In this document: positions 19,328 through 27,174 of the stretch, piece by piece
Layout: the number at the start of each line of letters is the position of its first letter
How positions within the stretch are numbered: position 1 is the first letter of the stretch
Origin: Treponema sp.
GTDB lineage: Bacteria; Spirochaetota; Spirochaetia; Treponematales; Treponemataceae
NCBI GenBank assembly: GCA_024681195.1
Contig: JAILBH010000055.1
Location: forward strand, 1-40,001
DNA: 40,001 bases
Direction: 5' to 3'
Program-made: the position numbers and the translations under genes
Notes under the pieces: model-generated
Told to the model about the DNA's origin: nothing
The model's input: only the letters and a program-made list of their open reading frames with translations
Databases searched by the model: none

Positions 19328-20161
19328 TTAAAAAGTACCCTTAAACTCTATATTAAACCTTGCACAAAGCGTCTGGTACTGATTTTTGTAAGTCTCATCT
19401 AACAAACCTGTTACATATAACAGGGGGGCCGTCTCCCCCCTCGGCCGCACTTCGTTGCGTCCTCCCCCCTGTGCAGGGGACACCCCCGCAACGCCCCCGT
19501 AACAAACCTCCAGAGAATGTCGTACAACTCCATCGACAGAATCAACTACCTTAAGTTCATTGCCGCAAACCTTTTGAATAACATCCCGTAAATGCAAAAA
19601 GTGTGTACAGCCAAGAATAATTGTATCGCAGTCCTGAGAGCAAAAAAATTCTACCGCAGGAAGGACAGCCTGTTCGCATTCTTCGGGAGTTGCAGTAAAA
19701 GATTTTTTTTCTATAAATTCAACAAGCTCTGCATCGCCCCTTGTAACAAGAGTACAGTCGCTTGCAAAGTTTTTCATAAGTTCATCATTATAAGGATTGT
19801 TTACAGTTGCCTTTGTTGCTAAAAGTCCAAGCCGCCTTTTTTTAGAAATTCCTGCCGCAAGCTTAATGGCAGGAACAGTTCCAACAAACTTTACATCAGG
19901 AATCCGTCGGCGCAGTTCCTCAAGTGCATTAACAGAAATTGTATTACAGGCCACAACAATTACGCGCGGTTCAAAAGCTTCACAAACTTTTTTTGCAAGT
20001 GGAACTACGCAGTCAACAACTTCTTCGTGAGATTTTTCGCCATAAGGAAAATTCTTATTATCTGCAATATAAACACATTTTGCATCACTTTTTTTAGAGA
20101 GAAGACTGTTCATGTAAGGAATGCCACCGGCACCGCTGTCTATAAATGCAAAATCAGTCAT
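19328..20161 (-). CDS. murI: Glutamate racemase carrying a repeat-derived insertion near its C-terminus
   Basis: MTDFAFIDSGAGGIPYMN, VVACNTISVNALEELR, TIILGCTHFLHL, LYVTG. Preferred start ATG 20161; the upstream ORF extension is REP-derived. Confidence 0.9.
   Translation of the reverse strand: MTDFAFIDSGAGGIPYMNSLLSKKSDAKCVYIADNKNFPYGEKSHEEVVDCVVPLAKKVCEAFEPRVIVVACNTISVNALEELRRRIPDVKFVGTVPAIKLAAGISKKRRLGLLATKATVNNPYNDELMKNFASDCTLVTRGDAELVEFIEKKSFTATPEECEQAVLPAVEFFCSQDCDTIILGCTHFLHLRDVIQKVCGNELKVVDSVDGVVRHSLEVCYGGVAGVSPAQGGGRNEVRPRGETAPLLYVTGLLDETYKNQYQTLCARFNIEFKGTF
19423..19499. repeat. GC-rich structured repeat-like element within murI
   Basis: GGGGGGCCGTCTCCCCCCTCGGCCG... CGTTGCG(19453-19459)/CGCAACG(19487-19493) stem, inner CCCCTG/CAGGGG and GGCCG/CGGCC stems; far more G+C than its surroundings. 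Confidence 0.75.
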
Positions 20162-20162
20162 A

Positions 20163-20468
20163 TCAGTCACCAAAAAGTGCGTTAAAGGCATTGCGGGCCG
20201 CAGAAGCCTTGTCATTACCAGTCTGCGCTCCCTGAGCTCCAGTCTGCGGTCCCTGAGCCTGTCGAAGGGCCCTAAAATAATCACAAAAGTTGCTTCTTTC
20301 CTTGTCGGTCACCATATCTGCAGAGCTTTCGCGGCAGTCATTATGGGCACCAGACTCATAAAAATCACAAGCCCTGCATACATGCAGATCTGCATGGCAA
20401 AGTGGACATTCATCCCCGCGAACCGGTTTTTCAATAGAAATTTCTTTTTTACATTTCCAGCAAATCAT
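20163..20468 (-). CDS. Small zinc-ribbon protein with REP-derived C-terminal segment
   Basis: CWKC...CPLC...CRAC...C cysteine pairs; tail FRALRQAQGPQTGAQGAQTGN translated from REP sequence. Confidence 0.75.
   Translation of the reverse strand: MICWKCKKEISIEKPVRGDECPLCHADLHVCRACDFYESGAHNDCRESSADMVTDKERSNFCDYFRALRQAQGPQTGAQGAQTGNDKASAARNAFNALFGD
20218..20259. repeat. 21-bp tandem duplication within the zinc-ribbon gene
   Basis: CCAGTCTGCGCTCCCTGAGCT (20218-20238) followed by CCAGTCTGCGGTCCCTGAGCC (20239-20259). Confidence 0.9.
20249..20271. repeat. REP-type palindromic unit
   Basis: GTCCCTGAGCCTGTCGAAGGGCC; same core as 35124-35183. Confidence 0.85.
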
Positions 20469-20470
20469 AG

Positions 20471-20499
20471 TTGAATGATACACCTTTTAACTATAAAAT
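20471..20499 (+). promoter_or_regulatory. Promoter of the pentapeptide-repeat gene (-35 TTGAAT, 17 bp, -10 TAAAAT; 9 nt to ATG)
   Basis: TTGAAT 20471-20476, TAAAAT 20494-20499, ATG 20509. Confidence 0.6.
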
Positions 20500-20508
20500 A
20501 AAAGAGTA

Positions 20509-21156
20509 ATGTTTTCAGAAAACCCATGTCTTGTAAGGCATTGCCGCAATATTGCACTTTCAACCTTTGATGCACAAGGCAATCTTACAGAAGAAAAAAA
20601 CTATTGTCTCGACCACATGCCTAATCCGGGCGAATTTAAAGAAAAAATCTACGAGTATATAGCTTCGCACGAAAAAATAATCGGACTTACAGCCTGCGGT
20701 CTAATCTTCAAGGATATAGATTTTACCAACAAACAGTTTTATGGCTGTAATTTTCATCATTGCACATTCATGAACATACATTCAGAAAACGTAAAAACCC
20801 ACATGTGCGTTTTCGATTTTGCGGTTTTTAATGACTGCTCGTTTATCAAAAGCAATTCCATGTTTACTTCATTTTCGGGCAGCACCTTTTCTCATACACT
20901 TTTTACTTCCAGCGATATGATTCAGGATAATTTTAACGGCATCAAAGCTTTTCAGTCTTCTTTTGATGATTCAGACCTGTTCAATTCGCGGTTTATTATG
21001 GCAACCTTAGTAGATACGTCCATGCAAAACTGTAATCTTAAGCACACGCTTTTTTATAATTCAGAACGACAGAATGTATCGTTTAAAATGTCTAACACAA
21101 GGGAAGCTTTATTTGACCTTCACGGCAGCGAGCTTTCCAAAGGAGATTCATTATGA
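20509..21156 (+). CDS. Pentapeptide-repeat-like protein
   Basis: Degenerate pentapeptide pattern: DIDFTNKQFYGCNFHHCTFMNI...FDFAVFNDCSFIKSNSMFTSFSGSTF...DDSDLFNSRFIMATLVDTSMQNCNLKHTLF. Confidence 0.8.
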   Translation: MFSENPCLVRHCRNIALSTFDAQGNLTEEKNYCLDHMPNPGEFKEKIYEYIASHEKIIGLTACGLIFKDIDFTNKQFYGCNFHHCTFMNIHSENVKTHMCVFDFAVFNDCSFIKSNSMFTSFSGSTFSHTLFTSSDMIQDNFNGIKAFQSSFDDSDLFNSRFIMATLVDTSMQNCNLKHTLFYNSERQNVSFKMSNTREALFDLHGSELSKGDSL

Positions 21157-21713
21157 AAGTTTATTTCCACCTGAATCTCAAAGGCTTTTCAAACTGCTAT
21201 GTTGTGGTAAACGAAAATACCCATGAGGCAATTATAATTGATCCGGGTAAAATCACAGACGGAATAATTTCTCAAATAGAAGAACAGCATCTAAAGCTTA
21301 CCGCAGTTCTGGTAACTCACAACCACTCAAGCCATGTAGACGGAATTAAAACCCTTCAAAAAATTTACAATGTAAAAGTGTATGCTGCCGACTGGGAAGT
21401 TGCAAAAAACAATACAAATGTTCTTATGGGAGACGGAAAACTTTATCTTGCAAAAATGCCCATCCGTTATTTTTCAATGCCTGGACACACAACAGATTCC
21501 ATTGTTTACAAAATAGGAAACCTTATTTTTACAGGTGATGTTCTTTTTGCAGGCTCCATGGGAAGTACAAACTCAAGCTATTCAGAAGTGATTTTACGCA
21601 CAGGTATAGAAAATACTATTTTTTCTCAACTTGATTCAGTAATCCTTATGCCGGGTCACGGACCTCCATCTACAATAGAAGCCTCGCGCATTTTTACAAT
21701 GGATATAGAATAG
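21153..21713 (+). CDS. Metallo-beta-lactamase-fold hydrolase (glyoxalase II-like) with altered metal motif
   Basis: THNHSSHVDG, PGHTTDSIVY, FTGDVLFAGSMG, ILMPGHGPPSTI; ATGA overlap with the upstream gene. Confidence 0.85.
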   Translation: MKVYFHLNLKGFSNCYVVVNENTHEAIIIDPGKITDGIISQIEEQHLKLTAVLVTHNHSSHVDGIKTLQKIYNVKVYAADWEVAKNNTNVLMGDGKLYLAKMPIRYFSMPGHTTDSIVYKIGNLIFTGDVLFAGSMGSTNSSYSEVILRTGIENTIFSQLDSVILMPGHGPPSTIEASRIFTMDIE

Positions 21714-23525
21714 TTATCTGTTTATAAGGGCAACATTACCGCCCTTAATGCCGTAGGTATCGTAGGTATAATCATTCAAAATTACAGCTGCATCCTCAAA
21801 GCCTTTTGCATTTGTAGCACGTACATATTCTGCAAGCTGCGGTGTAAACACTCGTACCGAATAAAGGTTCGCACGTCCAACAAAATATTCAGGAACATTT
21901 GCAATGCTCTGCTGCATTATATATGCCATAAATTCATTATGCATTAAATATTCATCTTCTATGTCGTAACCAAGCCCAGTCTGCGATTCAAAAAAATCAA
22001 GCAAAAACTGACGGCTATCCGGATCAAAGGTATAATAAACTGCAGCCACAAAATTCCGGAAAGCTTCATCACGGAAAAACAGCGTATGCCAGGCTTCGTG
22101 TGCAAGCAGATAAGACCTTGTATAAGGTGCAGTCTCACGCGAAATTGAAACCAGTCCACCCTCTCCTGCCTTTACAAGATTTCCATCCGGAACAAGCAGT
22201 CCGTTTGCCAGAAGAATTTCTTTGAGTGTCAGTTCTTCCTTACAAAGCGGAAAATTCTCTTTTGTTGCCTGATTAAAAAATGCTGCAAGAGAATCTGCAG
22301 AATAATCGTGAGCGTTGTATCCGTGTTTGCCTGCTAAAACTTCATCAGACCAGAGCTTTCCTTTATAACCCCGCTTTTCTACATAATAAGCAAGCCGGCG
22401 GAAAAAGTTATTTTGAATATTATAATCAGCAATATCAAAGAAAAGAATTCCCGGGTATCGGTCCCATTCATAAACCTCATATTCCTTTTGTCTCCAGTTC
22501 TGCTGATTATAATTCAATATAAGTCCAGGGTCAGTTTTTATAGCCTTAAACTGAACAGTTTTGGAATCTGCTTCATAAAGGTCACTTGACTGCATCAAAA
22601 GAGAGGTAATGCATTCACGGTCTTCCGCAATTTCTACATTACTGAACGGAGCTTTTAGAGAAGCAGCAGGAAACTCAAGTCTGTTTACCTGACTGGCATT
22701 GCGCACATAAAGCTTTTCGCCGCCAATTGTAATTCTTGCAGTTTTATCTTTAAGCTCTTCCTGATCCGAAAGTGTAAGTATAATCTTTGGCATAAAAGAG
22801 TCAAAAGTATTTTGAACAGGAAAAGCAAGAGTTCCTCCAGAAAAATCTGCAGTTGTACACAAAAAGTTTACAACTCCACCGTTAGAAGCAAATCCGTAAA
22901 AAGGAACTTCTGTGCTTATATCAAAACCAATCATTGCAGGTGCAGCACAGGCACTTACAACACGACACTGCACACTTGAACGGATAAAAAATCCTGTTGG
23001 GAGATTTGAATCAAAATGCTCGGATTTAGGAAGCGCCATAGAAAAATCTACCGCTACAGGAGCTGTATCGCCGTAAGAAAGTTTTTTTTCTAAATCTGCA
23101 TATACAGAAATTTTAGAAGTAAATGGTTCCTTAAGCTTTCCATGATTATCAAAATCTTCCTGATAAAGAATTCCAAAATTAAACGGTATTGAAGCTCCGG
23201 CGGTTAATAATTCCTTTTGTGATTCTGTCGGGAAAAACTCTACCCTGATTACCAAAGCCGCACTTTTATTTTTTGCATATATCTTAGAAAAGTATTCTTT
23301 GTGAGCGGCAGAAAAACCAAACCAGGCTTCTCCGTTTTCTTTAATTGTACCTTTGCGGGCAGCCGGATTTTTTGCAACCAGATTAAGAGAATCGGGTTCA
23401 AATAAAACAGAAGAAATTCTGCTGTTCTTTACACAGATAACCGAAGTCAAAACTATAAGCAAAACCGCAGCAACTGGTAATAAAATATATAAAGCTTTTT
23501 TTTGCGTAACCTTTTTTTCATCCAT
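21714..23525 (-). CDS. Membrane-anchored protein with putative zincin metalloprotease domain
   Basis: N-terminal TM (ALYILLPVAAVLLIVLTSVICV); SYLLAHEAWHTLFF (HExxH) and downstream NEFMAY. Confidence 0.7.
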   Translation of the reverse strand: MDEKKVTQKKALYILLPVAAVLLIVLTSVICVKNSRISSVLFEPDSLNLVAKNPAARKGTIKENGEAWFGFSAAHKEYFSKIYAKNKSAALVIRVEFFPTESQKELLTAGASIPFNFGILYQEDFDNHGKLKEPFTSKISVYADLEKKLSYGDTAPVAVDFSMALPKSEHFDSNLPTGFFIRSSVQCRVVSACAAPAMIGFDISTEVPFYGFASNGGVVNFLCTTADFSGGTLAFPVQNTFDSFMPKIILTLSDQEELKDKTARITIGGEKLYVRNASQVNRLEFPAASLKAPFSNVEIAEDRECITSLLMQSSDLYEADSKTVQFKAIKTDPGLILNYNQQNWRQKEYEVYEWDRYPGILFFDIADYNIQNNFFRRLAYYVEKRGYKGKLWSDEVLAGKHGYNAHDYSADSLAAFFNQATKENFPLCKEELTLKEILLANGLLVPDGNLVKAGEGGLVSISRETAPYTRSYLLAHEAWHTLFFRDEAFRNFVAAVYYTFDPDSRQFLLDFFESQTGLGYDIEDEYLMHNEFMAYIMQQSIANVPEYFVGRANLYSVRVFTPQLAEYVRATNAKGFEDAAVILNDYTYDTYGIKGGNVALINR

Positions 23526-23583
23526 AAAAGTAACTATATCATTTTATTAAAAAAGTTTATACTATCCATATAAGGTTTATTAA

Positions 23584-24036
23584 ATGCAAAACCAGATTGT
23601 AATTGTACCGCATCCAACAGAGGAATTACTTCTCATTAAACTGCAAAAAAAACTGATCCGCCAATTCTTTACCAGCGACGGACTCATTTTTGCGTGCCAG
23701 CCGCTTTGGATACCATCTGTCTTTGAAACAGTAGAAGCAGCAAAAGCAGAAATTACACAAATTACTCTGCAAAACCCCGAATTTGATTCAGACAAAAATC
23801 AAATTTTCTGCCCCGTAAAAATCCAGTCCAAAAACAAAGCAGATAAACTTTGTGACCAGACCTCAACCCTTCCACTGGTTCAGTTTGAAAACGCCACAGC
23901 CCCCGCAGCACCCATGTTAAAAAAAGAAGAGCTGTTCCCCCTTAGTCTCAAAATTTTTAGACTGGGTGAATCCAGCTCCCCTTGTAACGGCCTTCACGAA
24001 CTGACTGCCGCTGTATGGAAAAAGCTTTCCAGATAA
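23584..24036 (+). CDS. Hypothetical protein, 150 aa
   Basis: Intact ORF in a gap between opposing genes, AAGG upstream; no recognisable family. Confidence 0.6.
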   Translation: MQNQIVIVPHPTEELLLIKLQKKLIRQFFTSDGLIFACQPLWIPSVFETVEAAKAEITQITLQNPEFDSDKNQIFCPVKIQSKNKADKLCDQTSTLPLVQFENATAPAAPMLKKEELFPLSLKIFRLGESSSPCNGLHELTAAVWKKLSR

Positions 24037-24039
24037 TCC

Positions 24040-24528
24040 TTACATTACAACAGAACCACGATCCATTGCAGTAAGACCGGTTTTCACATATTCCAGGATT
24101 CCGTATGGCTCAAGCAAACGGATAAGGCTTTCTATTTTTTCTTCGCTTCCGGTTGCTTCTACTACCACAGAATCAATTCCCACATCAACAATGTGTGCAC
24201 GGAAAATATCACAGGTTTCAATAATAGTTCCACGGTTATTTCCTTCGGCACGAACTTTAATAAGAGCCATTTCGCGCTGGCAGGTAGAACCACTTTCACA
24301 TTTTTTAATGGAAAGAACTTCTACAAGCTTTGCCAGCTGTTTTTGAATCTGTTCAAGAATGTACTCATCACCCTTAACAACAACAGTCATACGTGACTGC
24401 TCAGGATTAGAAGTTTCGCACACTGTAAGAGAGTCAATATTATAACCACGACGGCTGAACAATCCAGACACACGAGAAAGCACACCAGCTTTGTTTTCTA
24501 CAAGAATGCTAAGTACAAATTTTTCCAT
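24040..24528 (-). CDS. ilvH: Acetolactate synthase small (regulatory) subunit
   Basis: MEKFVLSILVENKAGVLSRVSGLFSRRGYNIDSLTV...SRMTVVVKGDE...REMALIKVRA. Start ATG 24528. Confidence 0.93.
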   Translation of the reverse strand: MEKFVLSILVENKAGVLSRVSGLFSRRGYNIDSLTVCETSNPEQSRMTVVVKGDEYILEQIQKQLAKLVEVLSIKKCESGSTCQREMALIKVRAEGNNRGTIIETCDIFRAHIVDVGIDSVVVEATGSEEKIESLIRLLEPYGILEYVKTGLTAMDRGSVVM

Positions 24529-24529
24529 A

Positions 24530-27031
24530 TTATCGCTCCATATTAAAACTAACTGTTCTAAGAATATCTCCAAATACACCTGCTGCAGTTACTCCGGCAC
24601 CTGCACCATAACCACGTACAGTCAAAGGAATTGGCTGATAGCGTTCAGTATAGAATACAAATGCGTTTTCGCCACCCTTTACACTGAACAGAGGATCCTC
24701 ATTAGAAACCTCCATCATACCAACAGTTGCCTTTCCATCCTTAATTGTAGCACCCATGCGAAGTACCATATTCTTTTTCTTAAGGTCGGCAATCTTCTTT
24801 GCAAAGTAAGCATCCACCTGAGGAAGCTTTTCTAAGAATTCCTCAACTGTTCCACTTGCATCAAAGTCTTTAGGGAAGACTGGAAGCATTTCAATATCTG
24901 TAAGTTCAATATCGTAACCGGATTCGCGGGCAATAATGAGAGCCTTTCGTGCAACATCCTTTCCTTCAAGGTCATCACGAGGATCAGGTTCTGTATAACG
25001 CAATTCTTTTGCTTCAAGCACAGCCTTGCTGAATGGAACGCCTTCATCAAGCTTACCAAAAATATAAGAAAGAGAACCGGACATAATTCCGTTAAAGCTT
25101 TCCAGCTTGTCACCGGATTTATACAGATTCTGCAGAGTATCAATAATTGGAAGGCCGGCACCTACGTTTGTTTCGTAAAGGAAGCGGCGATGCATCTTGT
25201 TTGCAACACGGCGCAGCTCATGATAGAACTTAATATCCATTGAGTTTGCACGTTTGTTTGGAGTTGCAATGCTCATACCGGCGTTTAAGATATCCAGATA
25301 ACGTTCCGGAAGATCGTAGCTGGCAGTACAGTCTACAAATACCGGATTGAGTGGTTTTTTCTCTTTTACAAACTTGATGATGTCGTCTACGTTCTTGTTT
25401 GAATTGAACGGGAACATAGGCTTTTTCATCTGTTCACGCCAGTCGCTAAGATCAAGACCGTCTTCGTTCAAAATCATACCGTCAATTGTAGTAATACAAA
25501 GCACCTTAATGTCTACATTTTCCTTAAGGAGCTTTTCGCGCTGCTCGTGAATCTGGTCAATCATTGTTCCACCAATTGTACCGGCACCAAAAGCAAATAC
25601 TTCGATAGTCTGAGCAGTGTGGAAAAAGAATTGATGAATTGCGCGAACAGCAGTATCTGCATATTCACATTCAATTACGGCACTAATACAGCGCTCGCTG
25701 GATCCCTGAGCAATTGCCAGAATATTAATATCCTGACTAGAAAGAGCATTAAGGAATTTTCCTGCAACACCACGGTTACTGATCATTCCGTCTCCAACAA
25801 TGCTTACAATTGCGCAGTCATGACGTACATCAATTTCGTCAATCAATTTTTCGCGGATTTCGAGTTCAAATTTTTGAGCAAGAGCATCGCGTACCTTTGG
25901 GGCTTCGCTGTCGCGTACACAAAAAGAAATTGTATATTCAGAAGAAGACTGTGTAATCAAAAGAATAGAAGAGCCGGCTCCCGAAACAGCAGAGAAAATC
26001 TTGCTGGCCATTCCTGTGCGTCCGCGCATCAAAGAGCCGCCAATGCTTATCATAGAAACATGCTTAAGGGAAGAAATTCCACAAACGCTTGATTTTCTGT
26101 GTTCAAAAGGTCCCTTACCAATTCTGGTTCCGCGAGCACTCGGGTTATGACTGTTTAAGCTCCAGGCTTCAATTCCCTTTGCCTGAAGAGGAGCAATTGT
26201 TTTTGGATGCAATACCTTAGAACCAAAGAAAGAAAGCTCCATAGCTTCTTCGTAAGACATATCGTCTACAAGAATTGCATCTTTAACAACACGAGGATCT
26301 GCAGTATAAACACCGTCAACATCCGTCCAGAATTCTACACGCTTAACACGAAGAGCGGCACCAATAATTGCGGCCGAAAAGTCTGAACCGTTACGACCGA
26401 GCAAGCCCATAACAGGCTTTGCTTCTGAACCGGCGCTCCAGGTACATATAAAGCCCGGGAACAAAAGGATGCGTGTCTGACTTGGACTTGCACCGTCACG
26501 GAAAGGAGCACAGGCTTCATTACAAAGAGAATAGTCGGCCTCACCTTCCTTCTGGTTTCCGGTAGTAAATACATATTTTCTTGAATCAAGGAAAATTACG
26601 CTCTGCTTTTTTGCAAGAAGAACATTTTCCATAATTGGAGCCGAAAGCAGCTCTCCCATTCCCATAATGCGGCAATGAACTGTGTCCGGGCATTCACCAA
26701 AAGACACACAGCCGGCAAGCAATTTATCTAATTCTACAAAATTCGGTTCAAGACGTGCCATCACCTTTTCGGCATCAAAGCCAGGCAGCTTGGACTGAAG
26801 TTCGAGACAAATTTCATTGTGAGTATTGCGTATATCTGTTACATAATTTGTTCCGGCAATTCCGGAAATACAGGCGTCAATTGCAGACTGAAGAGTATTA
26901 GAAATTCCTGCAACTGCACTTACAATAACAGAAAGACGGTCTTCCTTAGAACGTGAAATAATAATTTCACTGGAAGCCAGGATGCGGCGGGCATTAGCCA
27001 TTGACGTGCCGCCAAATTTAAGAGTAATCAT
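24530..27031 (-). CDS. thrA: Bifunctional aspartokinase / homoserine dehydrogenase
   Basis: MITLKFGGTSMANA, FWTDVDGVYTADPRVV, ACT repeats, then homoserine dehydrogenase FAFGAGTIGGTMIDQI, YETNVGAGLPIIDTLQ, GIMSGSLSYIF. Confidence 0.95.
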   Translation of the reverse strand: MITLKFGGTSMANARRILASSEIIISRSKEDRLSVIVSAVAGISNTLQSAIDACISGIAGTNYVTDIRNTHNEICLELQSKLPGFDAEKVMARLEPNFVELDKLLAGCVSFGECPDTVHCRIMGMGELLSAPIMENVLLAKKQSVIFLDSRKYVFTTGNQKEGEADYSLCNEACAPFRDGASPSQTRILLFPGFICTWSAGSEAKPVMGLLGRNGSDFSAAIIGAALRVKRVEFWTDVDGVYTADPRVVKDAILVDDMSYEEAMELSFFGSKVLHPKTIAPLQAKGIEAWSLNSHNPSARGTRIGKGPFEHRKSSVCGISSLKHVSMISIGGSLMRGRTGMASKIFSAVSGAGSSILLITQSSSEYTISFCVRDSEAPKVRDALAQKFELEIREKLIDEIDVRHDCAIVSIVGDGMISNRGVAGKFLNALSSQDINILAIAQGSSERCISAVIECEYADTAVRAIHQFFFHTAQTIEVFAFGAGTIGGTMIDQIHEQREKLLKENVDIKVLCITTIDGMILNEDGLDLSDWREQMKKPMFPFNSNKNVDDIIKFVKEKKPLNPVFVDCTASYDLPERYLDILNAGMSIATPNKRANSMDIKFYHELRRVANKMHRRFLYETNVGAGLPIIDTLQNLYKSGDKLESFNGIMSGSLSYIFGKLDEGVPFSKAVLEAKELRYTEPDPRDDLEGKDVARKALIIARESGYDIELTDIEMLPVFPKDFDASGTVEEFLEKLPQVDAYFAKKIADLKKKNMVLRMGATIKDGKATVGMMEVSNEDPLFSVKGGENAFVFYTERYQPIPLTVRGYGAGAGVTAAGVFGDILRTVSFNMER

Positions 27032-27090
27032 AAAAACCTTCCCGCTGAAAACCGCAATTTCCCCGGTATCTTGGGCGAGCTATGTACCGT

Positions 27091-27115
27091 GGTGGTTGAG
27101 CATGTCGAAACCCCC
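27091..27115. repeat. Solitary REP-like unit with different stem
   Basis: GGTGGTT-GAGCATGTCGA-AACCCCC; shares core GAGCNTGTCGA with the other REPs but has GGTT/AACC instead of CCCT/AGGG. Confidence 0.6.
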
Positions 27116-27174
27116 CGCACACGTCGGCATTCAGCTGTAGTAAATATTACTTCTATAATATTGTTTTTCAAAAC

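Noticed and set aside
20162-20284. 41-aa N-terminal extension of the murI ORF (GPFDRLRDRRLELRERR)
   Set aside because: REP and antisense-derived; canonical MurI begins at MTDFAFIDSGAGG.
21725-21749. TAAGGGC...GCCCTTA hairpin just after the MBL gene
   Set aside because: No U-tract on either strand and it lies in the protease 3' coding end; insufficient for a terminator call.
25547-26092. 181-aa forward ORF
   Set aside because: Shadow ORF within thrA.
27032-27174. Possible threonine-rich leader/attenuator upstream of thrA
   Set aside because: Small reading frames present (e.g. MPTCAGGFDMLNHHGT) but no Thr/Ile run and no clear terminator/antiterminator pair.
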